Shown here in pieces: positions 33,247 through 41,764 of a DNA stretch of 64,000 nt. The number at the start of each line of letters is the position of its first letter. The stretch's first letter is position 1. Source of the stretch: JAXGYX01 sp040772065 (lineage in GTDB: Bacteria > Bacillota > Clostridia > Saccharofermentanales > Fastidiosipilaceae); NCBI GenBank assembly GCA_040772065.1, contig JAXGYX010000001.1, positions 744,001-808,000 of the forward strand. The letters are read 5' to 3'. The notes beneath the pieces are model-generated. The model worked only from the letters and a program-made list of their open reading frames with translations. It did no database searches and had not been told where the DNA came from. A program made the translations under genes and the position numbers.

Positions 33247-33714
33247 ATGAACACAGTTAATTTAATGGGTCGTCTGACCAAGGATCCCGCAATCAAAACC
33301 GTAGGTGAGCATACAGTCGCCAACTTCACCATCGCCGTTGATCGCGGCTACAAGGACAAACATACAGGCGAGAGGCAGGCTGATTTCATTAACTGCGTTG
33401 CCTGGAGATCAACCGCTGAGTTTATTGAAAAATATTTCAATAAAGGTCAGCAGATGGGTTTGGTCGGCAGCATCCAGACGAGAAGCTGGGATGACGCTGA
33501 AGGCAACAAACGCTACGCAACAGAGGTGAACGTCAACAACGTATACTTCTGTGGAAGCAAACAAAACAATGATGGAAATCATGCAGCAAACGGAGCTGGA
33601 ACCGCCGAACAGCGTTCCTATAACCCGCCAAAACAGCAAGGAAACCAGGATAGTCGTGAGGATTATTTTGATGCTTTGCTTGCGGAGGACCAGGGGATGC
33701 CGTTCGATCTGTAA
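33247..33714 (+). CDS. ssb: Single-stranded DNA-binding protein
   Basis: 155 residues. The OB fold begins MNTVNLMGRLTKDPAIKTVG and includes ADFINCVAWRSTAEFIEKYF and GLVGSIQTRSWDDAEGNKRY. An Asn/Gln-rich linker leads to the acidic tip DQGMPFDL, the protein-interaction tail of bacterial SSBs. Element-encoded paralogue of the chromosomal gene. Confidence 0.95.
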   Translation: MNTVNLMGRLTKDPAIKTVGEHTVANFTIAVDRGYKDKHTGERQADFINCVAWRSTAEFIEKYFNKGQQMGLVGSIQTRSWDDAEGNKRYATEVNVNNVYFCGSKQNNDGNHAANGAGTAEQRSYNPPKQQGNQDSREDYFDALLAEDQGMPFDL

Positions 33715-33736
33715 GCGATCATTTCAATTGACACAA

Positions 33737-33768
33737 AAGCCTCTGAGTAAAATACTTGGAGGCTTTTT
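33737..33768 (+). terminator. Intrinsic terminator after ssb
   Basis: AAGCCTC and GAGGCTT pair around a 15-nt loop and T-rich sequence follows. Confidence 0.8.
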
Positions 33769-33796
33769 CCTTTTAAATGAACTAAGGAGCAAAAAA

Positions 33797-35143
33797 ATGG
33801 GTGTTATAAGAAGAGAAAACTGGGAAGAAATCGTAGAAACTTTCCTTCAAAATGCAACCAGATATAGCCAAAGTAAACCAGACGCATATTTGGAATTGGC
33901 AAGACAAGCGGAATCTGACTGGGTTAAATCAGTTGAGGTTTCCGGATATGACGGTTATGAGTTATTTACAGACAGAATGGAAGGGTCAGATTGTGTCATT
34001 CCCATCTGGGATTACGACACTCGAAACAATTGGGCATTGGACTATTTCGAAAACTTTTCGGATGAAGTTCAAACTATTATTGTCGAAGAACTGACCGATC
34101 CTCAGTTGGATGAAAAAACAATCCAAAAAGGTGCTACTTTCTTTGGCTCGTCAGAAATCCCGATCATTATCTACGAATCCTTCACTGACGAATGGTGGCC
34201 ATTGGATCGTAAATATGGATTATCTGGGATTATTCACAGGACTTCGGCAGGGTCATGGGGTTTCAACCGATACCTAAAAGAGCACCAACAGGTAACAGCT
34301 CTACATGAGATGTTAAAAAACATCTGTGAGGAAAATCCGGAAGATGGCAAGGAAGATTTTCATACGAAGTTTATTTGCCGAAATGGTGCGGTGCGTGGCG
34401 CGGTTTCCAACCGATACACTCGCACGGATACCGTCAGCATCATGCAGTCCTTGTCCTATGGAGAAGGATTCAATGAGCTTTTGGGCGAGCAGCACTTGGA
34501 AGACTGCTTCCTGAACGGTGAACTACAAAACGATAACTTCACCATGCGGTTCAGCCTAACTCCGGATATTGGGGAAGAGGAGAAGCAGTGGTGTGAGGAG
34601 AAGAAGGTGCGGTTTAATCTTGAGTATCAATCGGGTGATACCGGGCGAGTGAGTGAATCAATTCGTCTAAACTTCTCGTTGGGCGAGCACACCATACCCG
34701 TTTACCAAACAGGTGTCTCGCATAAGGCAACGGAGAGAACTCAAGAGGAAGTCTTATTGTCGCAGCTGAACACGCTAAGCACCTACCTCAATGAAAGGCT
34801 AAAGGACATCATTTCCTTTGAACAGGAAGTCTTGGACTTTGAACCCAATACGGATGTAGAGGACGCTGTTGAGCATATTTGCAAACAATTCAAGTTTGGG
34901 AAAGCCCAAAATCAGATCCTGCAATCTCGATTGCTAATAGAAAAAGTGCGATGTGAACAACAGAGCACACCAATGACTAAGCTGGATCTTCTTCGAACTG
35001 TGATGAAATTTCAAAACGAACTCAAAAATAAAACCTTCAATTCCGGGAAAGTGCTTTCTAATAGCACGATCAACGGATACGACAAACTGATGATACAAGC
35101 AATTGATGTCATCAGCACAATTCACCCATATTATATTAAATAA
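33797..35143 (+). CDS. 448-aa element protein with DUF932-like features
   Basis: ATG 33797 follows AAGGAGCAAAAAA; in-frame sequence further upstream overlaps ssb and its terminator and is not used. The middle part (CRNGAVRGAVSNRYTRTDTV) resembles the segment of DUF932 phage/plasmid proteins around their SxRYxxxD motif, and a long helical C-terminal region follows. Function is unknown; it is probably part of the element's replication or recombination set by position. The DUF932 link is tentative. Confidence 0.6.
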   Translation: MGVIRRENWEEIVETFLQNATRYSQSKPDAYLELARQAESDWVKSVEVSGYDGYELFTDRMEGSDCVIPIWDYDTRNNWALDYFENFSDEVQTIIVEELTDPQLDEKTIQKGATFFGSSEIPIIIYESFTDEWWPLDRKYGLSGIIHRTSAGSWGFNRYLKEHQQVTALHEMLKNICEENPEDGKEDFHTKFICRNGAVRGAVSNRYTRTDTVSIMQSLSYGEGFNELLGEQHLEDCFLNGELQNDNFTMRFSLTPDIGEEEKQWCEEKKVRFNLEYQSGDTGRVSESIRLNFSLGEHTIPVYQTGVSHKATERTQEEVLLSQLNTLSTYLNERLKDIISFEQEVLDFEPNTDVEDAVEHICKQFKFGKAQNQILQSRLLIEKVRCEQQSTPMTKLDLLRTVMKFQNELKNKTFNSGKVLSNSTINGYDKLMIQAIDVISTIHPYYIK

Positions 35144-35207
35144 GAGTTGCATTATATAAGATAATAGATTAATATAATAGAAGTTGGGGGAACATGTACC
35201 CAAATGA

Positions 35208-35237
35208 AAAAGGCGGAAACTTTGGTTTTCGCCTTTT
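35208..35237 (+). terminator. Intrinsic terminator
   Basis: AAAAGGCGGAAAC and GTTTTCGCCTTTT form a 13-bp stem (one G-U) around TTTG. Its A-rich and T-rich flanks make it usable on both strands. Confidence 0.8.
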
Positions 35238-35332
35238 CCATTTCTCAAAAACCGATATCAAAAACCATTTCAACCACTGGGGGCTGCTTGCGCAACCTCT
35301 ATTTTTTTGCGTTTTTTTAAGGAGGAAACAAA

Positions 35333-35557
35333 ATGCAATACGTATCAATTAGAAAAGCAACCCAAGACTTGAAAAGCCGTGAAGACAGAACTTGGAGCTG
35401 GATCAGTGAAGGTTTTATACGTGATCTGGTTAGAACCGGATGTTTGCCGATATTAAAACGAGGCAACCGATCGCTGATCTGTCTGAACACCATAGAAGAA
35501 GAACTGCCAAACGCTATTGAACAATACAGAGCTTTGCAAAATGAAAAATTGGGCTGA
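35333..35557 (+). CDS. Excisionase-like small HTH protein
   Basis: 74 residues with AAGGAGGAAACAAA upstream. The MerR/Xis-type winged-helix pattern is WSWISEGFIRDLVRTGCLPI followed by KRGNRSLICLNTIEEEL. Directly upstream of the integrase, as excisionases usually are. The stop codon lies inside the -35 region of the integrase promoter. Confidence 0.72.
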   Translation: MQYVSIRKATQDLKSREDRTWSWISEGFIRDLVRTGCLPILKRGNRSLICLNTIEEELPNAIEQYRALQNEKLG

Positions 35558-35582
35558 CAGTTAAAACTCTGGGCGATAAGGT
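35554..35582 (+). promoter_or_regulatory. Integrase promoter, diverged copy of the element promoter
   Basis: GGGCTGACA context with CTGACA at 35554-35559, 17-bp spacer, then TAAGGT at 35577-35582 in place of TACACT. GGGCGATA is shared with copies 1-3, but the structured leader is absent. A weaker -10 would keep integrase expression low. Confidence 0.55.
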
Positions 35583-35642
35583 AAATAAAGCGCAGAAAAA
35601 TATCAAATAATATCATACGATAAGCGAAATGGGGAGTAATAT

Positions 35643-37025
35643 ATGGCATATATTCAGAAAAAAGGAACGATTTATCAAATCACAGTGTCACTAGGGAGTG
35701 GCAAGGATCGCATTCGCAAATCAACAAAATTCATACCACCGGATAACATCAGTGAACGAACTGCACGGCGGCTTGCAACTGAAGCCGCCGCTGCATTTGA
35801 GCGAGAGTTTGAACGTCAATTTACTGTCCAAGGTCAAAAAATCCTAACCGTTGAAAGCATTGTGCCGATGTGGGAAGATTATATGCTGCAACGCGGGATT
35901 AAACAACAGTCGCTTACAACCTATAGGAGAGTTTTACAGTATTTTATTGACGTGGCTGGAGATCTCCTGTTGTCCGAAATAAACTACTCAGATATTTATC
36001 GAGGTGTGCAAGCAAGCATTGAGCAAAAACACAAAAATGACACAACATACACACTCAAGCATAGTTTGTGTTCAAAAAAAGTAAAAGCGTGGACTGGTAT
36101 GTCCATGAGTGCGATATACACTCAATATGGAGTCAATATTAGTAAAAACACATCCACGGTTAAATCAAAAACCGCAGAGAAACTTTGCGAAATCTTCAAG
36201 TGGAACTTAGAACATGACTTCATCAAAAATGAAACGCCAGTTTCTGAATATTTTGAAAACATGTTATCTCACGCAATCCGCAGTTTGTTTGATTTTGCTT
36301 ACATTCAAGACTTCGTAAAATTTGATATTAAAAAACAGTTACCGGTACGTGAGGTCAAACAGCAAAAACAACACTCTGAAAACAAAAAAACATTTTATGA
36401 TGAAAATGACATTCAAACCCTTCTGCACGTTTTGAAAGAAGAGGGTGAAGAGTGGGAGCTGATGATTTACCTTCTATTATTTTGTTCGCTACGCATTGGT
36501 GAACTACAAGCACTGTACGTAAACGATGTGGATCTGAAAGCAGGAACGTTAAATGTATACAAAACACTTCTGCGTCAAAGAATTGATAACAAAATAGTAG
36601 GCACAACAAAATCCAAAGCTGGTTTTAGAACGCTTCACGTTCCTAAACCGTTGATACCAATTTTGCAACAACATATAGCTAAGGTAACAAGAGAACATGA
36701 AAATATTCCGGAGTGGAAAAAGACCCCTTGGTTGTTTCCGGGAACCATTTTCCCCAAAGCCATTTTGGTTGAACCAAATTATTGTACATTCAACAATCAT
36801 TGGAAAGCATTTTTGAAACGACACAATCTGCCGATCGTAACAATCCACAGTTTGAGAAAATCAGCTGCAACCATTATGTTGGAAAACGGTGTGAACATAA
36901 AAGCGATTCAATACAGATTGGGGCATGAATCAGCCCAAACAACAATCGATATCTACACAAAATTTCAGCAAAAACATGACAAATCTGCCAGTGAAATGTT
37001 TGGAAATCTCCTGAAACGCCTGTGA
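35643..37025 (+). CDS. int: Tyrosine recombinase/integrase of the element
   Basis: 460 residues. The N-terminal arm/SAM-like domain (about residues 75-220) includes an unusually long insertion. The catalytic domain shows LLLFCSLRIGELQALYVNDV (first Arg), TIHSLRKSAATIMLENGVNI (HxxR), YRLGHESAQTTIDIYTKF (His and the nucleophile Tyr). It acts in site-specific integration and excision with the excisionase-like protein upstream. Last gene of the element; candidate arm sites lie just downstream. Confidence 0.93.
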   Translation: MAYIQKKGTIYQITVSLGSGKDRIRKSTKFIPPDNISERTARRLATEAAAAFEREFERQFTVQGQKILTVESIVPMWEDYMLQRGIKQQSLTTYRRVLQYFIDVAGDLLLSEINYSDIYRGVQASIEQKHKNDTTYTLKHSLCSKKVKAWTGMSMSAIYTQYGVNISKNTSTVKSKTAEKLCEIFKWNLEHDFIKNETPVSEYFENMLSHAIRSLFDFAYIQDFVKFDIKKQLPVREVKQQKQHSENKKTFYDENDIQTLLHVLKEEGEEWELMIYLLLFCSLRIGELQALYVNDVDLKAGTLNVYKTLLRQRIDNKIVGTTKSKAGFRTLHVPKPLIPILQQHIAKVTREHENIPEWKKTPWLFPGTIFPKAILVEPNYCTFNNHWKAFLKRHNLPIVTIHSLRKSAATIMLENGVNIKAIQYRLGHESAQTTIDIYTKFQQKHDKSASEMFGNLLKRL

Positions 37026-37037
37026 TCAGTGGGTTTC

Positions 37038-37070
37038 GTTGGCAACATTTGGTTGGCAATTCGTTGGCAA
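37038..37070 (+). repeat. Three GTTGGCAA direct repeats, candidate integrase arm-type sites
   Basis: GTTGGCAA at 37038, 37052 and 37063, right after the integrase stop. Short direct repeats next to an integrase gene commonly mark attachment-site arms. The core site itself cannot be placed, because the matching left junction has been replaced by IS copy B. Confidence 0.5.
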
Positions 37071-37940
37071 CTTTCTCAAACAGTGTCAAAACACCCTAAA
37101 AAACGCTAAAAACGTATCATTTTGAAACGCCGTGATACCAGACGTTTCACGGATCATGAAAAGTTGCACAAAAGATAAGTGTTATAAAGCGTTTAAATCC
37201 AACAATATCACAAGAGAAAACACAAAAAGTGAAGAAGTATTGCAATATAAAACGATACGTGGAGATAAGCAAAATACTAATTTTGTTGATGTGGAAAGAG
37301 GGTGGAAAGAAAAGAAGAGGCAATAATCGGCTTCTGGGTATCAGCTGTGCGCCTGCCGGAAAAATCATGTCTATGCATAAACTCCCGGTGATGAAATCTT
37401 GTTGTAATAATTGATTCTCTGTTCTTTGATAAATCCGGTTGAGTTCTTATAATAATATTTTGACGAAAGATCAGAATGATCGTTCTAAAATCTTCCTCCG
37501 CCGACTTAAGAATACATTTTGTTCCTGTGGAAAACTTGTGGAAACAAATTTGTTTGCTATTTCGTCTTGAGATTTGCTCTTAATTCTGCACGGACGTTCT
37601 TAAACGACCTCTTGAACTTAATTTACCTTAAATCATCGCGTGAAACAAATTTCGGATTATTTATGCCGATTTTGTTTCACAATAAATATATTACAACATA
37701 ATTACACGAGCAAGCCTTGCTGAATGCATAATATACGCCACTTGATAACTACATTAAATACGATTTAAGTCTCTCTTCCGCGATTTTCCAAGTAAAGCTG
37801 TCTCAGCCAATGCTATTATCAATATATGAATGAATGTCGGATTAATGCTAAAATTTTGATTGATTTAGTCTTATACTTAATTAGATAGATGATGATTAAT
37901 ATTTTGAGAGTCAAAAGACCACTGGATCGGAGAGATGTTT
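37071..37940. other. Gene-free region between the integrase and the corrinoid-activator gene
   Basis: About 870 bp, mostly AT-rich, with no convincing ribosome site plus open frame, no tRNA and no long repeat. It should contain the right attachment junction of the element, and the promoter of the 37941 gene (SD CGGAGAGATG at the far end). Composition rises in GC right after it, consistent with leaving the element. Confidence 0.4.
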
Positions 37941-39896
37941 ATGATTCTTCATGTTTATAAAATGAATCAGTCGGACGATTTGAACGAGGCCGGCGCGTGG
38001 CCGGACTGGGAAATTGAGTTTGAAGGTCCTGTTAATCTGCTGACTTTGTTGCGTGACAACAGTATCCCAATTGACGCGGTTTGTTCCGGTGTTGGAACCT
38101 GTGGCAAATGTGCGGTCAACCTTGTTTCGGACGGACCGCTGGACGATCCAAGCGCGATCGACCGCAAGTTTTTTACTGAGGATCAACTTCAAAATGGCTG
38201 GCGTTTGGCCTGCCGCTATCTGGCTAATTCCGATCTGTCGGTCTATGTGAATGTACAAAAACAGGCGATGGATGTGCTGACGGATTTGAATTTGAGCAAT
38301 GAGGCGGGCGATCAGCAAAATCTGAGTTTGGATGCCGATGACCGTCCGGTCGATCTGCGTGTGGTTTCGATCTCACCGGCCAACACCGAAGATTCCAGAG
38401 ATGATTGGCAGCGACTGTGTGACGCGCTGGCGACCAGTGATTTCACCCAAATGGATGATGGCTCACCTAAAATGGATCTGAATCAAATCAGCAGCCCCTG
38501 TATTTCGGTCAGAACACTGCGCGACCTGCATCAAGTGATCAACAACCATTCTGTCGTCACTGTGATTCAATACGCGAACATTGTGCTGTCGGTACGGCCC
38601 GGTGACACCTCCTCTCTGCCGATCTACGGTATCTGTGTCGACATCGGCTCGACGACGCTGGCCGCCTACCTGATGGAGTTGACCACAGGAGCGCTGGTCA
38701 AAGTTGCGTCCGCGGTCAATCCTCAATCACGTTTTGGCGGTGATGTCATCTCGCGGATCAATCATACGGTCACGGTTGAAAACGGCACACGCACCATGCA
38801 GGCGCTGATCGTCAAGGCGCTGAACGATTTGATCGCTCAGTTGACGAGCGAGATCGGACCTTCGACAGAGTTGGTGCAAAACATTGTGCTGACCGGAAAT
38901 ACGACGATGCTCCATTTTCTTTTGGGATTGGAGTCGGAATCGATCGCGCTGGCGCCGTTCGCTCCGGTTATTTTGTCGTCGATGACGCTGACCGCCGAGG
39001 AGGCGAAGTTAAATGTAAATGGTCCGGTCGACTTGATGGCGGGTATCTCCGCCTATGTCGGCAGCGATATCACAGCCGGTATTTTGGCGTCCGGCATGAG
39101 AGAACGCGACGGCTGGACGCTGTTGCTCGATATTGGAACAAATGGCGAGCTGGCTTTGGGAAATAAAGATCACATATATACCTGCGCGACAGCCGCAGGT
39201 CCGGCTTTTGAAGGTGCGAACATCCACCAAGGATGCAGCGCCTTGCCCGGCGCGATCGACGATGCGGATTTTGGCGTGGCCTCGCTGGTGCGCACCATCG
39301 AGGGAAAGACTCCGGTCGGAATCTGCGGATCCGGTGTGCTGTCGGTCACCGCTCAGCTGGTGAGCTCGGAAGTTGTGGATGAAACCGGTCGTCTGCTGGA
39401 TCCGGATGAGATCGAAAATGAATTCTTGCGTTCGAGAGTGCGCGAGATTGACGGCGAGATCGTGTTTGTGCTTTATGAGTCGGATGATCAAAAAAATCAG
39501 GTTGTCTTCACTTCCAAAGATGTCAGAGAGGTTCAGCTGGCCAAAGCCGCCATCCGGGCGGGAATCGATGTGCTGCTGTCCAGCGCAGGATTAACTTGTG
39601 AGGATGTCGAAACCCTCTTTATAGCGGGTGGTTTTGGAAACTATATGGACATCCCTTCAGCCGCCTCAATCGGTCTGATTCCTCCGTGTCTGCAACACCG
39701 CACCAAAGTGATCGGAAACAGCGCTGCGTTGGGCGCCGCACATTATTTATTGAGCAAAGCCGCGCGCGACCAGGCAAATGAAATCGCGACGGTGGCCGAG
39801 TATATTGAACTGTCGACCCATCCGGATTTCGGTGACGCCTTCATCGAGGCGATGGCCTTTGATCCGGACGAGCTTCAGATGGTTCTAAACTCCTGA
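37941..39896 (+). CDS. ASKHA-type corrinoid activation protein with N-terminal 2Fe-2S ferredoxin domain (RACo/RamA-like, DUF4445)
   Basis: ATG 37941 gives better SD spacing than 37935. Cysteines at about residues 48, 54, 57 and 91 (CSGVGTCGKC, then RLACRY) form the C-x5-C-x2-C-xn-C plant-type 2Fe-2S set. From about 230 the ASKHA ATPase fold appears: YGICVDIGSTTLAAYLMELT, NIVLTGNTTMLHFLLGL, LLLDIGTNGELALGN and LFIAGGFGNYMDIPSA. Such proteins use ATP to drive electrons into inactive Co(II) corrinoids. A B12-binding protein is encoded 1.9 kb away on the other strand and is the likely client. Confidence 0.88.
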   Translation: MILHVYKMNQSDDLNEAGAWPDWEIEFEGPVNLLTLLRDNSIPIDAVCSGVGTCGKCAVNLVSDGPLDDPSAIDRKFFTEDQLQNGWRLACRYLANSDLSVYVNVQKQAMDVLTDLNLSNEAGDQQNLSLDADDRPVDLRVVSISPANTEDSRDDWQRLCDALATSDFTQMDDGSPKMDLNQISSPCISVRTLRDLHQVINNHSVVTVIQYANIVLSVRPGDTSSLPIYGICVDIGSTTLAAYLMELTTGALVKVASAVNPQSRFGGDVISRINHTVTVENGTRTMQALIVKALNDLIAQLTSEIGPSTELVQNIVLTGNTTMLHFLLGLESESIALAPFAPVILSSMTLTAEEAKLNVNGPVDLMAGISAYVGSDITAGILASGMRERDGWTLLLDIGTNGELALGNKDHIYTCATAAGPAFEGANIHQGCSALPGAIDDADFGVASLVRTIEGKTPVGICGSGVLSVTAQLVSSEVVDETGRLLDPDEIENEFLRSRVREIDGEIVFVLYESDDQKNQVVFTSKDVREVQLAKAAIRAGIDVLLSSAGLTCEDVETLFIAGGFGNYMDIPSAASIGLIPPCLQHRTKVIGNSAALGAAHYLLSKAARDQANEIATVAEYIELSTHPDFGDAFIEAMAFDPDELQMVLNS

Positions 39897-39952
39897 ATTC
39901 GCTCGAGTTTAATTTCTTATAATAAATCAATTTGTGTCAAGTCAAATAAAAT

Positions 39953-39984
39953 AGCCGGAAGCAAAATCGCTCCCGGCTGTTTTT
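39953..39984. terminator. Terminator between convergent genes
   Basis: AGCCGG and CCGGCT pair, with additional inner AGC/GCT pairing, and T5 follows. It can serve both the corrinoid activator gene and, read on the other strand, the lyase gene. Confidence 0.75.
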
Positions 39985-40025
39985 ATCATCTGATCTTTTA
40001 ATCATTTGATCATTGTGTAATAAGA

Positions 40026-41474
40026 TCACAGGCAGTTGGGGAAATCTTTCTTGAATGCCGCCACAAGTTTGTCCTGCCAATCGGTGATCGGTTTAAGTCT
40101 GCCGACAAAGAAACGCAATGTCTTTGGCTCTTCGGTGAACTTCAGACCGCCGATTAAATCGCGGTTATCATAAAGCCAGGTCAGTCGGTCGATGACATAA
40201 TCGACCTGGCTCATGGTGAACACGCGGCGAGGCATTGCGCAACGGACGAGTTCCATCAACGCGAGTCGCTCGCTGCCATCCGGATTTCGATCCTCACTCA
40301 ATGTGCCGCGCTCCATCGCGCGCACACCGCCGGCGAGATACAGCGCCGAACTCAAGGCGGCCGCGGGATATTCCTCTCCGGGAACGTGGGGGATAAAGCG
40401 CATGGCGTCGACATGACAGCCCAGACCGCCGGCCGGTTTGACTACCGGAACACCGCGCCGATCGAGCTCATTCACCATGTATTCAATAAATTTGGGACCT
40501 TGCGAGATGATGTCCATGTCCAAAGTCTCTTTTAGACCGATATTCATCGCGGCCATTTCACGCACCGACATGCCGCCATAGGTCAGGAAACCTTCGAACA
40601 GCGTGACGAATTCTTTCATCCGGTCATATAGCTCTTTGGTGCGCAGCGCGATTCCGCCGCCACGGGCGAAACCAAGTTTACGCGCCGAAAAATAAATCAG
40701 ATCGAAATGAGAGGCGATTTCTTTGACAATGTCGCCAAGCTCCCAATCTTTGAACTCTTCTTCGCGGACTTTGATCAGGTAGAGGTTGTCCGCTAGCAGA
40801 CTGGCGTCCAGCACCAGCATGACACCGAGCGGTCGACACACTTTCTCGACTTCGCGGATGTTGGCGATCGAAATGGGCTGTCCACCGATCAGGTTGGCGC
40901 CGAGCTCGACACGCACGAAAGGCACTTTATCGACGCCGACCTCCTCAATCGAGGCCTTCAAAGCTTCTATATCCAGGTTCCCTTTAAAAGGTTCCAAACA
41001 ATCCGGATCGTAACCATAATCAGGCAAGACTTCGACAATGGTGCCGCCTTTACGCACAACATGGGCCTTGGTGGTTGTGAAATGATAGTTTGTGGGGACG
41101 ATGTCGCCCGGTTTAACGAACACCTCAGCAAGCAGATTTTCACAGGCCCTTCCTTGGTGAGCGGGGAGAAAATAATCCATACCAAAGAAGTCTTGCACGG
41201 TTTTTTCCAATTCGAAATAGGTACGAGAACCGGCGTACGCGTCATCGACATTGATCATCGAGGCGAGTTGATTGTCACTCATCGCGTTGACACCGCTGTC
41301 GGTCAGCATGTCAATGAAAATGTCCTGGTTTTTTAACAAATAGAGGTTGTTGCCCGCCGCTTCCAACGCTTCCTTGCGCTTGTCCACCGTCGGCAAAAAT
41401 AATTTCTGCACGATACGGACTTTGTGCATTTCCAACGGAATTTTCCTGCCATCATAAAATTGAATGTCTGCCAT
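40026..41474 (-). CDS. Tryptophanase/tyrosine phenol-lyase family PLP lyase
   Basis: 482 residues. Family landmarks are DDAYAGSRTYFELEKTVQDF, PAHQGRACENLL, HFTTTKAHVVRKGG, LGANLIGGQPISIANIREVE, the PLP aspartate in LVLDAS (about 223) and the Schiff-base lysine in YFSARKLGFARGGG (about 266). Where classical tryptophanases have SGKKD this protein has SARKLGFA, and the preceding segments also differ, so the amino-acid substrate may not be tryptophan or tyrosine. SD AAGGAG precedes the start. The next gene on the strand is the B12 protein, upstream. Confidence 0.82.
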   Translation of the reverse strand: MADIQFYDGRKIPLEMHKVRIVQKLFLPTVDKRKEALEAAGNNLYLLKNQDIFIDMLTDSGVNAMSDNQLASMINVDDAYAGSRTYFELEKTVQDFFGMDYFLPAHQGRACENLLAEVFVKPGDIVPTNYHFTTTKAHVVRKGGTIVEVLPDYGYDPDCLEPFKGNLDIEALKASIEEVGVDKVPFVRVELGANLIGGQPISIANIREVEKVCRPLGVMLVLDASLLADNLYLIKVREEEFKDWELGDIVKEIASHFDLIYFSARKLGFARGGGIALRTKELYDRMKEFVTLFEGFLTYGGMSVREMAAMNIGLKETLDMDIISQGPKFIEYMVNELDRRGVPVVKPAGGLGCHVDAMRFIPHVPGEEYPAAALSSALYLAGGVRAMERGTLSEDRNPDGSERLALMELVRCAMPRRVFTMSQVDYVIDRLTWLYDNRDLIGGLKFTEEPKTLRFFVGRLKPITDWQDKLVAAFKKDFPNCL

Positions 41475-41549
41475 ACTACATTTACTCCTTACTTTTGCGG
41501 TTTTGCGCGCTATTCGTTCATTTTGACATAGCGAGACTCACCTGCTGAA

Positions 41550-41576
41550 TGTGATGCACTTCAGTGTGTGATGCAC
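41550..41576. promoter_or_regulatory. Direct repeat TGTGATGCAC x2 upstream of the lyase gene
   Basis: Two identical 10-mers at 41550-41559 and 41567-41576, start-to-start 17 bp, about 75-100 bp upstream of the lyase start. Spacing of roughly one and a half helical turns suits a regulator dimer or tandem sites. The remaining 41577-41764 intergenic sequence is GC-rich and shows no gene. Confidence 0.4.
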
Positions 41577-41764
41577 GTTAATAAAATAACATGAAATGAT
41601 CAATTCAGCAACGGTATAAGGGTCCGCCCCGGTCTGTCCGGCCGGAGGAAAATGAAGGGAGTTCGGCTTTTTCAGTCGGTTCGGTCGGAGCGTGAATCGA
41701 AGCGGAGTCACTCGATATGGCGAGGTGATCCTCACATCGAAGCGTTCTCGACGCGCAATCCGGA

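Noticed and set aside
37071..37940. tRNA gene as integration site after the integrase
   Set aside because: No TTCGA-type T-arm or cloverleaf could be found in the region.
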